DNA of 51,058 bases, from contig CASDPA010000014.1 of the NCBI GenBank assembly GCA_949282255.1, positions 1 through 51,058 of the forward strand, read 5' to 3'. Shown piece after piece: positions 16,474 to 25,421 of the stretch. The position numbers and the translations under genes were made by a program. Every line of letters starts with the position of its first letter. Positions within the stretch are counted from its first letter, which is position 1. The DNA is from an uncultured Spirochaetales bacterium (GTDB lineage: Bacteria > Spirochaetota > Spirochaetia > Sphaerochaetales > Sphaerochaetaceae). The notes beneath the pieces were generated by a model. The model ran no database searches and was not told the DNA's origin. It saw nothing but the letters and a program-made list of their open reading frames with translations.

Positions 16474-17521
16474 ACAGCACCTCCAAAGGACTCTTTCCCC
16501 TTTCTTTCATGATCCTGAAAAAACAAGAGATGATGGATACGCCCGTCATGCAGATACATATCAGAACAAAAGAAGGGATGGAAAATTTTAATTCAACAGG
16601 CAGATAGCTCATTGAAGAAAGCCTGAGTGAAAACAAATGCAAAATAAGAAGGGAGGCTCCAGCTCCGAGCAAAAGAGCAGAAAAGACCAAAATCACAAAA
16701 GAAAGTGTGAACGATGAATATATCCTCCACTCCTCCATTCCCAGAACCATGAGTTCGACCCTTTCATTCCTTTTGATGGAGAAAAAAACCCTTATTTCCT
16801 GCCTCAGCTGGAAAAACGTTATGAGAAAAAGGAACGAAAGGATGAAAATCATCATAAAGCGCTCAAGAAGGAATGCGGAATAAAGTGTGCTCTCGCTTTC
16901 CTTCCAAGTCGAGTATTGATACCCCCTGCTCTCCAAAGCGCTCCCATCGTCGCTTCCTTTTACAGCCACAAGCATCTCCTGCCCGGAAGATGCGGAGACC
17001 GGCAAGAAAAGATAGGACGGATCGAAAGAAGAACCGAGGCTTGTCGCATAAACTCCAGATACCGCATATGAAAGTGTCTTCAGATCTCGCAGAGTGCTGC
17101 CATGAAGCACATTCATGCTTATATCGGAAAGGCCGTTTTCGATAAAAAGGCTGTAAGGGATGACTGCACAAGAGAAATCGCCCGTTAAAAGCTCAAGATC
17201 CCCGTCGTACGTAGCAGGATCCATATATCTGATATTCATCACATGACCTTCAACCAAAGCCATTTCCTCGCCGTATTGGAAAACCGTACAACCAGGATAA
17301 AGCTTCTCCACTTCCTCAACAGAAGCATCTTTTACCACGAGGTCGAAACTCTTTATATCCCGTATTCTTGAAAGACGTGTATTCTGAAGATAATCCATCA
17401 CACTCAGCACAACTATGAGCACAGCGGTGCTGAAAGCAAGGGAAAGCATTATCCTGACAGATCTTCCAAGATGCCTGTTCATGCGGGAAAAGGAATAGCG
17501 GAGAGCAATACGAAAAATCAT
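16463..17521 (-). CDS. ABC transporter permease, FtsX/LolC-like
   Basis: 352-residue permease with an N-terminal TM helix (about 22-45), an extracytoplasmic domain (about 50-210) and three C-terminal helices (about 220-240, 265-300, 313-335). It resembles the other permease of this operon in layout but not closely in sequence, as in LolC/LolE pairs. A GGAGG is 12 bases and an AGG four bases before the ATG, which overlaps the previous stop as ATGA. Together with the ATPase and the second permease it should span the inner membrane and act on a periplasmic lipoprotein or envelope substrate. Confidence 0.82.
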   Translation of the reverse strand: MIFRIALRYSFSRMNRHLGRSVRIMLSLAFSTAVLIVVLSVMDYLQNTRLSRIRDIKSFDLVVKDASVEEVEKLYPGCTVFQYGEEMALVEGHVMNIRYMDPATYDGDLELLTGDFSCAVIPYSLFIENGLSDISMNVLHGSTLRDLKTLSYAVSGVYATSLGSSFDPSYLFLPVSASSGQEMLVAVKGSDDGSALESRGYQYSTWKESESTLYSAFLLERFMMIFILSFLFLITFFQLRQEIRVFFSIKRNERVELMVLGMEEWRIYSSFTLSFVILVFSALLLGAGASLLILHLFSLRLSSMSYLPVELKFSIPSFVLICICMTGVSIISCFFRIMKERGKSPLEVLYGR

Positions 17522-18432
17522 AGCCTCTCAACCTCCTTTACTGTCTTCATATCAAAATCGTACACGATCTTCACGTATGGAATGGAATTCCTGGACCTGA
17601 TTTCGACCTTTCCCCCATACTCAAAGCGCTCCTCGACAGACCGCCCATCAGGGTAGGATGTGATACGGGATGAAAGGACATCATCCTCATAAACCTCTTT
17701 TATGCTCTTGTCCGGATATTCCTCGAGAATGGAAGAAAGCTTTCCATTCTCGTCATAAGCATATGAAAACGAACTGTCTCCATCCTTTCTGCCCGAAAGG
17801 CGCCCCTGCGCATCATATACGTTCACCACCCCGTCCCGCCGGGATGCCTCGATACTCCCGTCAGGCAAGGATGTGAACACCGCCTCCTCTTTCCCATCCT
17901 CTTCCCCATCATTATCAAAAACCCTCACCTCGCCAGCAATGCTGAAGGAAAAAAGGTCGGATGAAGGAAAGAGGTAAACACCTCCCTCGTAGGAATCGAT
18001 TCTTGTTATGGAGCCAAAAGAGTCATGCACATACTCGTTGACACCGAGCCCGTCGGCAGTAGAGAATGTTGCGGAAGAAAGCAACCCGCTTTCATCATAG
18101 AAATAACGGATTTCCATCCCGGAATCAAAAATATATACCAGCCTTCCCTCTTCGTCATATCTTCTTTCCTCCACCAATTCATCCCCGTGATAGACAGAGG
18201 ACGAAGAGCCATCTTCAATAAGTCTTGAAATCTCCTTGCCATCCAAATAGAGGATGGAAATACCATCCTCCGTTTCAAGCTCATAACCAGAACAAGCAAG
18301 ACCATCCAGGCTCTCAAGCCTCATCATGAGTGCGTTGCTCTTATAAAATGCGGCATCCAAGTGCAGGCTGCAAAATAATAAGATAAAAACAACAAATGGG
18401 CGTCTAAGCGTCGAGACCGACCAGTGAATCAA
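17518..18432 (-). CDS. exported protein with YD-like repeats
   Basis: 304-residue protein with a signal peptide (RRP then a hydrophobic core, ending near DAA at 27-29). The mature part is a series of short beta-hairpin units with the YD/RHS-like pattern (RYDEEGRLVYIFD, RYFYDESGLLSSA, VYDAQGRLSGRKD, YAYDENGKLSS, SYPDGRSVEERFEY), as in MORN-variant and RHS sheets. It lacks the toxin or shell domains of true RHS proteins. The start is TTG at 18432, chosen because AGGAG lies four bases upstream and because it gives a normal signal peptide; it overlaps ftsY by 29 bases. It precedes the ABC permease in the same operon and could be the exporter's periplasmic partner (inference). Confidence 0.7.
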   Translation of the reverse strand: MIHWSVSTLRRPFVVFILLFCSLHLDAAFYKSNALMMRLESLDGLACSGYELETEDGISILYLDGKEISRLIEDGSSSSVYHGDELVEERRYDEEGRLVYIFDSGMEIRYFYDESGLLSSATFSTADGLGVNEYVHDSFGSITRIDSYEGGVYLFPSSDLFSFSIAGEVRVFDNDGEEDGKEEAVFTSLPDGSIEASRRDGVVNVYDAQGRLSGRKDGDSSFSYAYDENGKLSSILEEYPDKSIKEVYEDDVLSSRITSYPDGRSVEERFEYGGKVEIRSRNSIPYVKIVYDFDMKTVKEVERL

Positions 18433-19282
18433 GGAACTCCTCCTTGTTAAAGGGCCTTATGTCATCATAACCTTCACCAGTGCACACGAAAGCAATCGGT
18501 ATATCCAGAAGCTTTCCGATCTGGACAAGCGCGCCTCCCTTTGCAAGGCTGTCGTACTTTGTAAGGATTATTCCGGAAAGCCCCACCGCCTCATTGAACA
18601 GCATCGCCTGGGAAAGCCCGTTCTGGCCGGTGGTCGCATCGATGACAAGGAAGCGGTAATAATTCTCATCGCTTATCCCCCTGGCACGTATCACCTTGTC
18701 CATCTTCTTCAATTCCTTCAAAAGGTTTTCCTTGTTATGCATTCTTCCCGCCGTATCAGCAAGGATCAGGTTGTCGCCATGGGCGTTTGCGCTTGTTATG
18801 GCGTCATATATCACGGCTCCCGGATCAGAGCCGGTTTTCTGCTTGACTATCCTCATTCCAAGCCTTTCAGCGTGTATGTCAAGCTGCTCGCAGGCCGCGG
18901 CGCGGAATGTATCGGCTGCAGCAAGGAGGACCTTCGCACCATTTTCAGAATAATACTTTGACAGCTTTGCTATCGTAGTGGTCTTTCCCACCCCGTTGAC
19001 CCCAAGCATCAAAAAGAGCGTAAGCCCGTCCCCGACAGGAACATCAAGCTCCTTTAAATATCTGGACAGAAGCTCTTTCATCTTCTTTTGGAGATCTTCT
19101 GCGCTGAGGTTCTTCTCCTTTTTTGCCAACGCCCTCAATTCGGAGGAAATCTCCTCTGTAAGGCGGGAGCCGAGATCCCCTTCGATCAAAGTGTCCTCAA
19201 GGCTGTCGAAAAAATCCTCGTCGATTGCATGGCTTTGGAAAAGCTGCTTGAGCTTTTGTCCGAATTTTTTGAATAATGCCAT
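18404..19282 (-). CDS. ftsY: signal recognition particle receptor FtsY
   Basis: 292-residue SRP receptor GTPase that docks SRP-ribosome complexes at the membrane for co-translational insertion. It contains the N domain (about 1-85) and G domain: GVNGVGKTTTIAKLS (P-loop, about 95-109), DTFRAAA (about 123-129), DTAGRMHN (about 176-183), TKYDSLAKGG (about 240-249) and the closing GEGYDDIRPFN. There is no acidic A domain; membrane binding must use the N-terminal basic helix (FKKFGQKLKQLF). AGGAGAGG precedes the ATG. It lies between two exported-protein genes in the long rnf transcription unit. Confidence 0.95.
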   Translation of the reverse strand: MALFKKFGQKLKQLFQSHAIDEDFFDSLEDTLIEGDLGSRLTEEISSELRALAKKEKNLSAEDLQKKMKELLSRYLKELDVPVGDGLTLFLMLGVNGVGKTTTIAKLSKYYSENGAKVLLAAADTFRAAACEQLDIHAERLGMRIVKQKTGSDPGAVIYDAITSANAHGDNLILADTAGRMHNKENLLKELKKMDKVIRARGISDENYYRFLVIDATTGQNGLSQAMLFNEAVGLSGIILTKYDSLAKGGALVQIGKLLDIPIAFVCTGEGYDDIRPFNKEEFLDSLVGLDA

Positions 19283-19290
19283 AACCTCTC

Positions 19291-20505
19291 CTATATGCCC
19301 AAAGCAAGGGCATCCCTGTATTTGAAAAGACCATCTATGGTCCGTATAAGCTGGAACACGCTGATGCCTGCCGCAAGCGTCTCCAAGGGAGCAAGATAAT
19401 CCAGCGAATAGACATCATTGACAAAGCCTATCGCTATGCCCGCTCCGAAAGATGCGAGAGTCAGAAGGAGATTGCCATAGAAATCCTTTTTAGCAATCTC
19501 CAGATAATCCGGCTCATACAATGATGAAGGAAGCAGGCCGACCTCAATCAGTCCGGGGTTGGACGATCCTTGGATCATGCCCACCTCGTATCCCTCATGC
19601 CCGATGCTCAGTGAAAAAGGAACCGAGGCATCCTCGACATATCCATCTTCCACAATTTCACCATTCAATCGTATTTCCTCCGAATATGGGAACGTGGAAA
19701 TAAAAAGTGGTTTCCCCTCATCCTTTTTCAAGGAGAAATAAACCGCACTTGAAGCAGGAGTCTCAAGAACAGCCTCGAAATCGGCATGGTATGGATAAGA
19801 AAGCACCAGTTCATGGCTGCCATCTTCAAATACCGCGTACCTGTCGTACATCCCAATCCCTTTTCCATCGCTTTCAACCGTATACGGCACATTTCCTTCA
19901 AACCGTACGATACTGTAACCATTTCCTCTCCACCTGTTGAGGAAAAACGATGAAAGGGGCTTGAAATATCCGCTGTTGTCCAACGGTGGGAACAGGATAT
20001 CCTGAAGAACCCCGTTTATCCATATCTCCAGCTCTTCCAGCACCCCATGGCTGAATTTGGAAAAGAACACAAGCTCGTCAAGATCATTAAGAGCCATGAT
20101 GTAGGAGACAGCTTCCGCATCCCCTTTCTTCACAAATTCAAGTTGGACCTCAGGAAGGTCTAAAAAAACGGGCTCGATTTCATAGAGCTCGGCAGAACGG
20201 TCCTTTTCGACATATGAAGGCTTATCATTTTCTGCAGAAACAGCGGATGCCACAGAAATCTCATATTCCTTCTCATCCTTTGCTTCATCCCTTTTTATCG
20301 CCTCTTTGAGCAACAACGGATCTTCCACGGCCGAAGCGGCAAAGGAGATTGCGTCACGGACAGTATCATCAAAAGCAGGGTCAAAGAAAGACGAACATAC
20401 TCCGACCCTGTAGGATGCCGCGCCGAGCTGCATCGTAAAAAAAAGCATGAGCAGCGCCAGGCTACTCCTCTTTCTGGAAATGGAGATAACTTTCGATAAA
20501 GTCAT
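19291..20505 (-). CDS. exported/membrane protein of unknown function
   Basis: 404-residue protein I do not recognise. An N-terminal signal sequence is clear (SRKRSSLALLMLFFTMQLGAAS). The body is beta-rich and acidic; around 265-320 a segment with short turns (FSLSIGHEGYEVG, PFSLS) recalls PEGA-type surface domains. Two hydrophobic stretches near the C-terminus (about 344-362 and 370-390) could anchor it. The start lies inside the 3' end of prfB in another frame: ATG at 20505 has a GGTGAG nearby and keeps the signal peptide, but ATG at 20517 is also open. Overlap with prfB (44 bases) and an 8-base gap to ftsY make it part of the long operon. Confidence 0.6.
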   Translation of the reverse strand: MTLSKVISISRKRSSLALLMLFFTMQLGAASYRVGVCSSFFDPAFDDTVRDAISFAASAVEDPLLLKEAIKRDEAKDEKEYEISVASAVSAENDKPSYVEKDRSAELYEIEPVFLDLPEVQLEFVKKGDAEAVSYIMALNDLDELVFFSKFSHGVLEELEIWINGVLQDILFPPLDNSGYFKPLSSFFLNRWRGNGYSIVRFEGNVPYTVESDGKGIGMYDRYAVFEDGSHELVLSYPYHADFEAVLETPASSAVYFSLKKDEGKPLFISTFPYSEEIRLNGEIVEDGYVEDASVPFSLSIGHEGYEVGMIQGSSNPGLIEVGLLPSSLYEPDYLEIAKKDFYGNLLLTLASFGAGIAIGFVNDVYSLDYLAPLETLAAGISVFQLIRTIDGLFKYRDALALGI

Positions 20506-21560
20506 CGATCTCACCATCCATCACTGCAGTTATATTGCCAGTGCTGTAATTTGTCCTATGATCCTTGACAAGAGTGTAAGGCTGGAAAACATAGCTTCTG
20601 ATCTGGCTTCCCCATGCGATATCCTTCTTCGCTATGGCGTTCTTTTCCTTCTCCTTTTCCCTTTCCCTCTGGTAATACTCGTACAGCTTACTCCTGAGCA
20701 TCTTGAAAGCCATCTCCTTGTTCATAAGCTGGCTTCTCTCATTCTGGCACTGCACAACTATTCCTGTTGCATAGTGCGTGATCCTTACGGCACTGTCGGT
20801 CTTGTTGACATGCTGTCCCCCAGCACCGCCAGCCCTGTAGGTATCCAATCTGTAGTCCTCAGGTTTGATGTCTATTTCGATATTGTCATCGACCTCCGCA
20901 GAGGCATAAACCGAGGCAAACGAGGTATGACGCCTCTTTTGTGCATCAAAAGGACTGATCCTAACAAGACGGTGAACTCCGGCCTCCCCCTTGAGATAGC
21001 CGAAGGCATATGGGCCGTCCACCTTTATCGTCACACTCTTGATGCCTCCCTCGTTTTCCTCCAGATCGAGGATCTCGCTCTTGAAACCATGCCGTTCCAC
21101 CCATCTGAGATACATTCTCATGAGCATGCTAGCCCAATCGGAGGCCTCTGTGCCGCCAGCACCGGAATGTATGGAAAGATACAGATTGTTCTTATCGAAT
21201 TCCCCGTCAAGCAAGGTCTTGGTCTTGAGAGGCCGGAATTTTTCATCGAGGGCGTCTATCTGGGCCTCCAGCTCGGCCCGGAGGGTTTCATCCTCCTCCG
21301 AGGCATACATCTCCATAAGCTCCTCAAGCTCATCGATTTCACCGATGAGTTCCTTCCAGGGATAATAGCTGTCCTTTAGCATATTGAGCTTCTGATAAGT
21401 CTGCTCGGCTTTCTGCTTATCGGACCAGAAATCATCAGCGAGCGTCTTTTCTTCTTCAGCTTTTATTTTGTCCAATACCTTGGCGTCGTCAAAGACGCCT
21501 CCATACTTGGTAGGCTTCTTCCTTGATATTTTCAAATTTCGATCTGTTTTCGATGAACAT
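20462..21560 (-). CDS. prfB: peptide chain release factor 2, programmed +1 frameshift
   Basis: 365-residue RF2 that ends translation at UGA and UAA. Contains the specificity motif SPF (in RLVRISPFDAQ) and the catalytic GGQ (in AGGAGGQHVNKTDSAVR). The true start is ATG at 21560 with GGAG eight bases upstream; this frame reads 23 codons (MFIENRSKF...QVWRRL) to an in-frame UGA, where the sequence CTTTGAC (21488-21494) lets the ribosome slip +1 to read DDAKVL onward. GGAGG three bases before CTT is the internal stimulator, spaced as in E. coli prfB. RF2 level thus autoregulates its own synthesis. A single-frame prediction instead gives a false TTG start at 21565. It starts 5 bases after the GH57-like gene. 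Confidence 0.95.
21488..21494 (-). promoter_or_regulatory. prfB: RF2 programmed +1 frameshift site
   Basis: Minus strand reads GGAGG-CGT-CTT-TGA-C: slippery CTT followed by a UGA stop and C, with an internal Shine-Dalgarno-like GGAGG three bases upstream. All three elements of the bacterial prfB recoding signal are present. Confidence 0.95.
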
Positions 21561-21565
21561 TTCAA

Positions 21566-23398
21566 TTACTCCTTGTTATCAGTTTTTGCACTTCTCATGA
21601 TCAGTTTGAAGGAGGCGCAGCCGCCCTTTTTCAAACTGAATGGGAATGAGAATGTGAATTTATTGTACAGATTAAACGACTCCTGTCCAAGCACCGTATG
21701 CTGACTTTGTTTCTTCACATCCTGTTTTACTGAGAAATACGAGGTGCTGGTGAACACAAGCTGCACATCGCTGATCTGTCCGATGACCTTGATGGTTTTC
21801 ACCCCTTCCATCTCATCAAAGAGCATAAGCTGCTTCTGCTCAGGCTTTTCAAAGGTTATGTCATCGAGCATCAGATAGCAGTTGAGACGATAGAATCCAT
21901 TCTCAATATCCTCTTTTGCAACCAGATCGCTTTCCAAGATGAATGTCTGGCTCCTCAATTTGAAATGCTTGACAAGAGTAAACGGAAGATCCTCATCGTC
22001 ACAGGTGAAGAGCATGTCGGTTTTCGCCTTGTTCAGGAATCCGGAATCAAACCGGCGGTGCTTCATCTTATACTGCACTCCATCGGTATCGACCGTATCG
22101 GCAAAGGAATGCTTGAGACTGAACGGCAGAAAGCCTTTGTCGAAATGGCTTTTTGCATCGATCACGTTTATCAGCTTGTCCATCAAATCGAATTCGACAA
22201 CGGACCCGCCGAAAGGGGAATAGACCACGGTGAAATTATCGTTTCTGGAGATGTGGTTCATTTCTCCCAGATCCTCAAGATCCAGCTCGCTTTCCAGCAG
22301 CTGCTCCCCCTTGCTGTACAAAAGGCGCTCCGCCTCAAGCACATTCTTCCAGAACATCCTCCGCTCACAGGTTCTCAGTGGCCCGCACTGGGGATCGAAA
22401 ATGAAAAGCGGGCCGGAACCAACATGGGAAAGGTTGTCCTCTGCAAGCCTTCTTATATCCCTATCCTTTTTATAGCTGTTTATGCATTCGCTGAGAGTGA
22501 GGACCCTGTTGAGAAGATAACGGTTCATGCCGTTTCTCACAAAGATGTCATTGAACGAATAAAGGGGCCCGGCATACGCATCCCTGCCATACCATCCGGA
22601 ATCAAGATACCCGGGGCCTGTGGAACGGAATTCGTCGAAATGGACTATTTCAGCTCCTGAAGAGGCCGCCTCATCCACGATGGCAGAAAAGATCGAGGCC
22701 ACATCGAGGTTCTCAAGATCCTGAGCCCTGGCATACCCCTGGAGCAGCTGATCAAGGTTTATGAAGAAGAAAACGGAATCTTGGTCGGAAGAACGGATGA
22801 ATGTGGAAACAGAGCTTTTAAGCTCGTCCATTCCGATAAGCCCCTGTGCAAACTTGCTTATGAGGTTGGCGGCAAAATCGCTGACAGGATAAATCATTGT
22901 CCTTTTCCCTAGCTCGTTCATCATCTTCGGCTCTGAAAAAAGAACGTTCTTGCTCGTCGCCTTGTAGGTGCTTATCGCAACGGATGAGATTGCACAGTTG
23001 TTCAAGGTCGAAATGAAAGCGGGCGTCCATATCTGACCATAAAAAAAAGCTGTGGAACATCTATAGCCGTAGATCTTGCGGATATAGGTGGTCATCTTTT
23101 CGATCTGGCTCCCCCGTTCCCTTGGAGGATTGAGGGAGATGATAGACTGTGAATATATACCGCTCAAAATCTTTATGCGGTTCTTTTTCGCAAGCGTGGA
23201 GATGAGCATGTTCACCTCACTGTTGTTGCTTTGAAAATACCGCATGACATCGGCGCTCTGATAAAGTGCGAACTTAAGATCCTCCCTTTCATAGAGCATT
23301 TTTAGTACAGGCTTGTAAATGAGTGAAAGCGCCCGTTTGAATGCGGGCGCCGGAGTACAGGATGATAGCGTGGTATACATGCCTAAAGCTATCTTCAA
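21566..23398 (-). CDS. GH57-like protein, active site apparently lost
   Basis: 610-residue cytoplasmic protein related to family 57 glycoside hydrolases (4-alpha-glucanotransferase/amylase). The N-terminal half can be laid on the T. litoralis enzyme: LSGIYSQSI against AGFYEPVL, and FFYGQIW (118-124) against WLTERVW. In that alignment the nucleophile Glu is G121, the HNHQP motif is YTTLS near residue 8, and the general-acid region reads FFINLDQLLQG. The C-terminal 250 residues match the beta-sandwich (DUF1926-like) of such enzymes. So fold is likely but catalysis in the usual way is doubtful; it may bind glucan or be a regulator. It is located 4 bases after rnfB and 5 bases before prfB. Confidence 0.65.
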   Translation of the reverse strand: MKIALGMYTTLSSCTPAPAFKRALSLIYKPVLKMLYEREDLKFALYQSADVMRYFQSNNSEVNMLISTLAKKNRIKILSGIYSQSIISLNPPRERGSQIEKMTTYIRKIYGYRCSTAFFYGQIWTPAFISTLNNCAISSVAISTYKATSKNVLFSEPKMMNELGKRTMIYPVSDFAANLISKFAQGLIGMDELKSSVSTFIRSSDQDSVFFFINLDQLLQGYARAQDLENLDVASIFSAIVDEAASSGAEIVHFDEFRSTGPGYLDSGWYGRDAYAGPLYSFNDIFVRNGMNRYLLNRVLTLSECINSYKKDRDIRRLAEDNLSHVGSGPLFIFDPQCGPLRTCERRMFWKNVLEAERLLYSKGEQLLESELDLEDLGEMNHISRNDNFTVVYSPFGGSVVEFDLMDKLINVIDAKSHFDKGFLPFSLKHSFADTVDTDGVQYKMKHRRFDSGFLNKAKTDMLFTCDDEDLPFTLVKHFKLRSQTFILESDLVAKEDIENGFYRLNCYLMLDDITFEKPEQKQLMLFDEMEGVKTIKVIGQISDVQLVFTSTSYFSVKQDVKKQSQHTVLGQESFNLYNKFTFSFPFSLKKGGCASFKLIMRSAKTDNKE

Positions 23399-23402
23399 CT
23401 CA

Positions 23403-24194
23403 TCACCTCTTTTCTATGCACTTTCTGGGACATAGCTCAAAAGCCTGTCCTGCCGTCTCCTGACTCTTTGAATAATCAACATGAGACAAAAAGTTTTCAA
23501 CCACGAACGGGGAATCAGGAACCTTGACCTGACATATCTTACACCCTATGCAGCCTGCCTGGCAAACTGCTCTGACCTTGGCTCCGTTCTCATGGTTGTT
23601 GCATGCCACCACGTATTTCGCCGAGTACGGTATCATCTTTATAACACCATTCGGACAGACTGTGGTACATTTTTTACATCCGATGCATTTTTCCTTATCA
23701 ACAACCACATTGCCTTCGCTGTCCTTGCTTATGGCTCCGACAGGACAGACTGCGATGCAGGAGCCCAGATGCAAGCATCCTTCCTTGCAGGCATTCGGAC
23801 CGCCAAGAAGCAAAGCGGCGGCATTGCAATCGGAAATACCCTTATACTCGTACTCTTGGACGGTGATTCCAAGATTGCCTTTGCAGTGGACATAGGCAAC
23901 CTCCCTCTCCTTCATCTCGACAGCTATTCCGAGTATCTCTCCCATCTTTTTCGCAAGGGATTCCCCTCCCGGCGCACAGAGCCCAGCAGGAGCCTCTCCC
24001 TTGAAAACAGCCTCGGCATATGCAGAGCATCCGGCATAGCCGCATCCGCCGCAATTGGCGCCAGGCATCGCCTCTTCAAGCATCAGGAGCTTTTCGTCCT
24101 TCTCAACCTTTAGTTTCTTATCCGCAATCGACAGCCCGATTCCGAGGATCAGTCCGAGAACCGCGATTACAAGAAATGAATATAAAATCGCCAT
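23403..24194 (-). CDS. rnfB: Rnf complex iron-sulfur subunit RnfB
   Basis: 263-residue subunit receiving electrons from ferredoxin in the Rnf ferredoxin:NAD+ oxidoreductase. One N-terminal TM helix (about 3-23) anchors it; C48, C51, C56 and C73 (NCGGCGYAGC...GLC) form the Fe-S domain typical of RnfB, followed by a ferredoxin-type region with CxxxCLHLGSCxxxCP, CIGCKKCTTVCPNG and CIGCKICQVKVP, i.e. several [4Fe-4S] sites. GGGAGGA precedes the ATG. It is the last rnf gene of the order C-D-G-E-A-B, and transcription continues into the GH57-like gene. Confidence 0.95.
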   Translation of the reverse strand: MAILYSFLVIAVLGLILGIGLSIADKKLKVEKDEKLLMLEEAMPGANCGGCGYAGCSAYAEAVFKGEAPAGLCAPGGESLAKKMGEILGIAVEMKEREVAYVHCKGNLGITVQEYEYKGISDCNAAALLLGGPNACKEGCLHLGSCIAVCPVGAISKDSEGNVVVDKEKCIGCKKCTTVCPNGVIKMIPYSAKYVVACNNHENGAKVRAVCQAGCIGCKICQVKVPDSPFVVENFLSHVDYSKSQETAGQAFELCPRKCIEKR

Positions 24195-24207
24195 TTTCCG
24201 TCCTCCC

Positions 24208-24801
24208 TCACACCAGATGCAGATTTGTTATCAGCGACTTGTCGAAAGCCATGAAAGCAAGAGCCATCAAGCCGGCGCTGATGAATGCGATCGGAACGCC
24301 CTTGAAGACCTTTCTGACAGGAGTCATCTCAAGCTTTTCCCTTATGTTGCTCATAAGTATGATGGCCATGGTGAATCCCAGGCCTGCCGCGACTCCCGCA
24401 GTGAAGCTTTCCAAAAGATTATAGCCGTTGTCGATATTGATGATAGCAATACCCAGAACCGCACAGTTGGTAGTTATGAGCGGGAGATAGATGCCCAAAG
24501 CCTTATAAAGCGACGGGCTCATCTTCCTGATGACCATCTCCACGAACTGCACAAGGGCGGCGATAACGAGTATGAAGGCGATCGTCCTGAGGTATTCCAG
24601 AGCAAAAGGCACCAGAAGGAAGTAATAAACCGCCCAGCAGACGGCGGAGGCAATGCCGGTTACGAAGGTGACGGCCATGCCCATCCCGATGGCACTCTCG
24701 CTGGATTTCGATACCCCGATGAACGGGCAGAGTCCAAGGAACTGCACAAGAATGAAGTTTTGGACAAATATGTATGTGATCAGTATTCCGATATAGCTCA
24801 T
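24208..24801 (-). CDS. rnfA: Rnf complex membrane subunit RnfA
   Basis: 197-residue integral subunit with six TM helices, homologous to NqrE, holding part of the intramembrane [2Fe-2S] site with RnfE. Typical sequence: SYIGILITYIFVQNFILVQFLGLCPFIGVSKS (with the conserved Cys) and TTNCAVLGIAIINID (second conserved Cys). The start at 24801 has GGAG six bases upstream and its ATG overlaps the rnfE stop as ATGA. Confidence 0.95.
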   Translation of the reverse strand: MSYIGILITYIFVQNFILVQFLGLCPFIGVSKSSESAIGMGMAVTFVTGIASAVCWAVYYFLLVPFALEYLRTIAFILVIAALVQFVEMVIRKMSPSLYKALGIYLPLITTNCAVLGIAIINIDNGYNLLESFTAGVAAGLGFTMAIILMSNIREKLEMTPVRKVFKGVPIAFISAGLMALAFMAFDKSLITNLHLV

Positions 24802-25421
24802 TTTGCACTCCTCGAGCTCTTCCACTGGAAGAACGCCTTAAGATAGCCCATGACCAAAAGGGCACCGGCCGCAAGGGTAAGCACCCTTACAGGGGATTGG
24901 CTGAGCCCCGGGATCTCTATCACACCATCAAAATTGCCGATAGCGAACAAAGTGATGGTGCCGGCGCCGAACACCTCCCTGATCAGAGCGATCAGAGACA
25001 AGGAAAGGGTGAACCCGATTCCCATCCCGATTGCATCCAAGGCACTGTCGAGCACCGTATTCTTATTCGCAAAGGCCTCCGCACGCCCCAATATGATGCA
25101 GTTTACCACTATCAACGGCAGATATACACCGAGAGCCGAATAGACGGAAGGGACAAAAGCATGGGTTATCATCTCCACGATCGTGACGAACGATGCGATG
25201 ACAACTATGTATGCGGGAATCCTCACCGTATCCGGGATGATCTTTCTCAAAAGGGAGATCACGATGTTTGAGAAAAAGAGTACGAACAATACGCTTGCAC
25301 CCATTCCCAAGGCATTCGAGACCTGTGTGGAGACTCCCAATGTCGGACACATCCCGAGCATGATTATGAATGTCGGATTTTCTTTGAAAATACCTTTTGT
25401 AAGCTCTTCCCTATGGCTCAT
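24798..25421 (-). CDS. rnfE: Rnf complex membrane subunit RnfE
   Basis: 207-residue six-helix subunit homologous to NqrD, partner of RnfA in the membrane core. Diagnostic parts are FKENPTFIIMLGMCPTLGVSTQVSNALGMG and VNCIILGRAEAFA, each with the conserved cysteine of the membrane Fe-S centre. The ATG at 25421 has GGAGG six bases before it; a 58-residue in-frame extension lies inside rnfG and is not real. Start and stop both overlap neighbours as ATGA. Confidence 0.95.
   Translation of the reverse strand: MSHREELTKGIFKENPTFIIMLGMCPTLGVSTQVSNALGMGASVLFVLFFSNIVISLLRKIIPDTVRIPAYIVVIASFVTIVEMITHAFVPSVYSALGVYLPLIVVNCIILGRAEAFANKNTVLDSALDAIGMGIGFTLSLSLIALIREVFGAGTITLFAIGNFDGVIEIPGLSQSPVRVLTLAAGALLVMGYLKAFFQWKSSRSAK

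Noticed and set aside
20462-20517. Frame of the 19291 gene extended to ATG 20517
   Set aside because: No ribosome site and deeper overlap with prfB; ATG 20505 preferred, though not proven.
24055-24846. 263-codon plus-strand frame opposite rnfA/rnfB
   Set aside because: Antisense shadow of strongly supported Rnf genes; rich in Arg/His/Asp as usual for such shadows.
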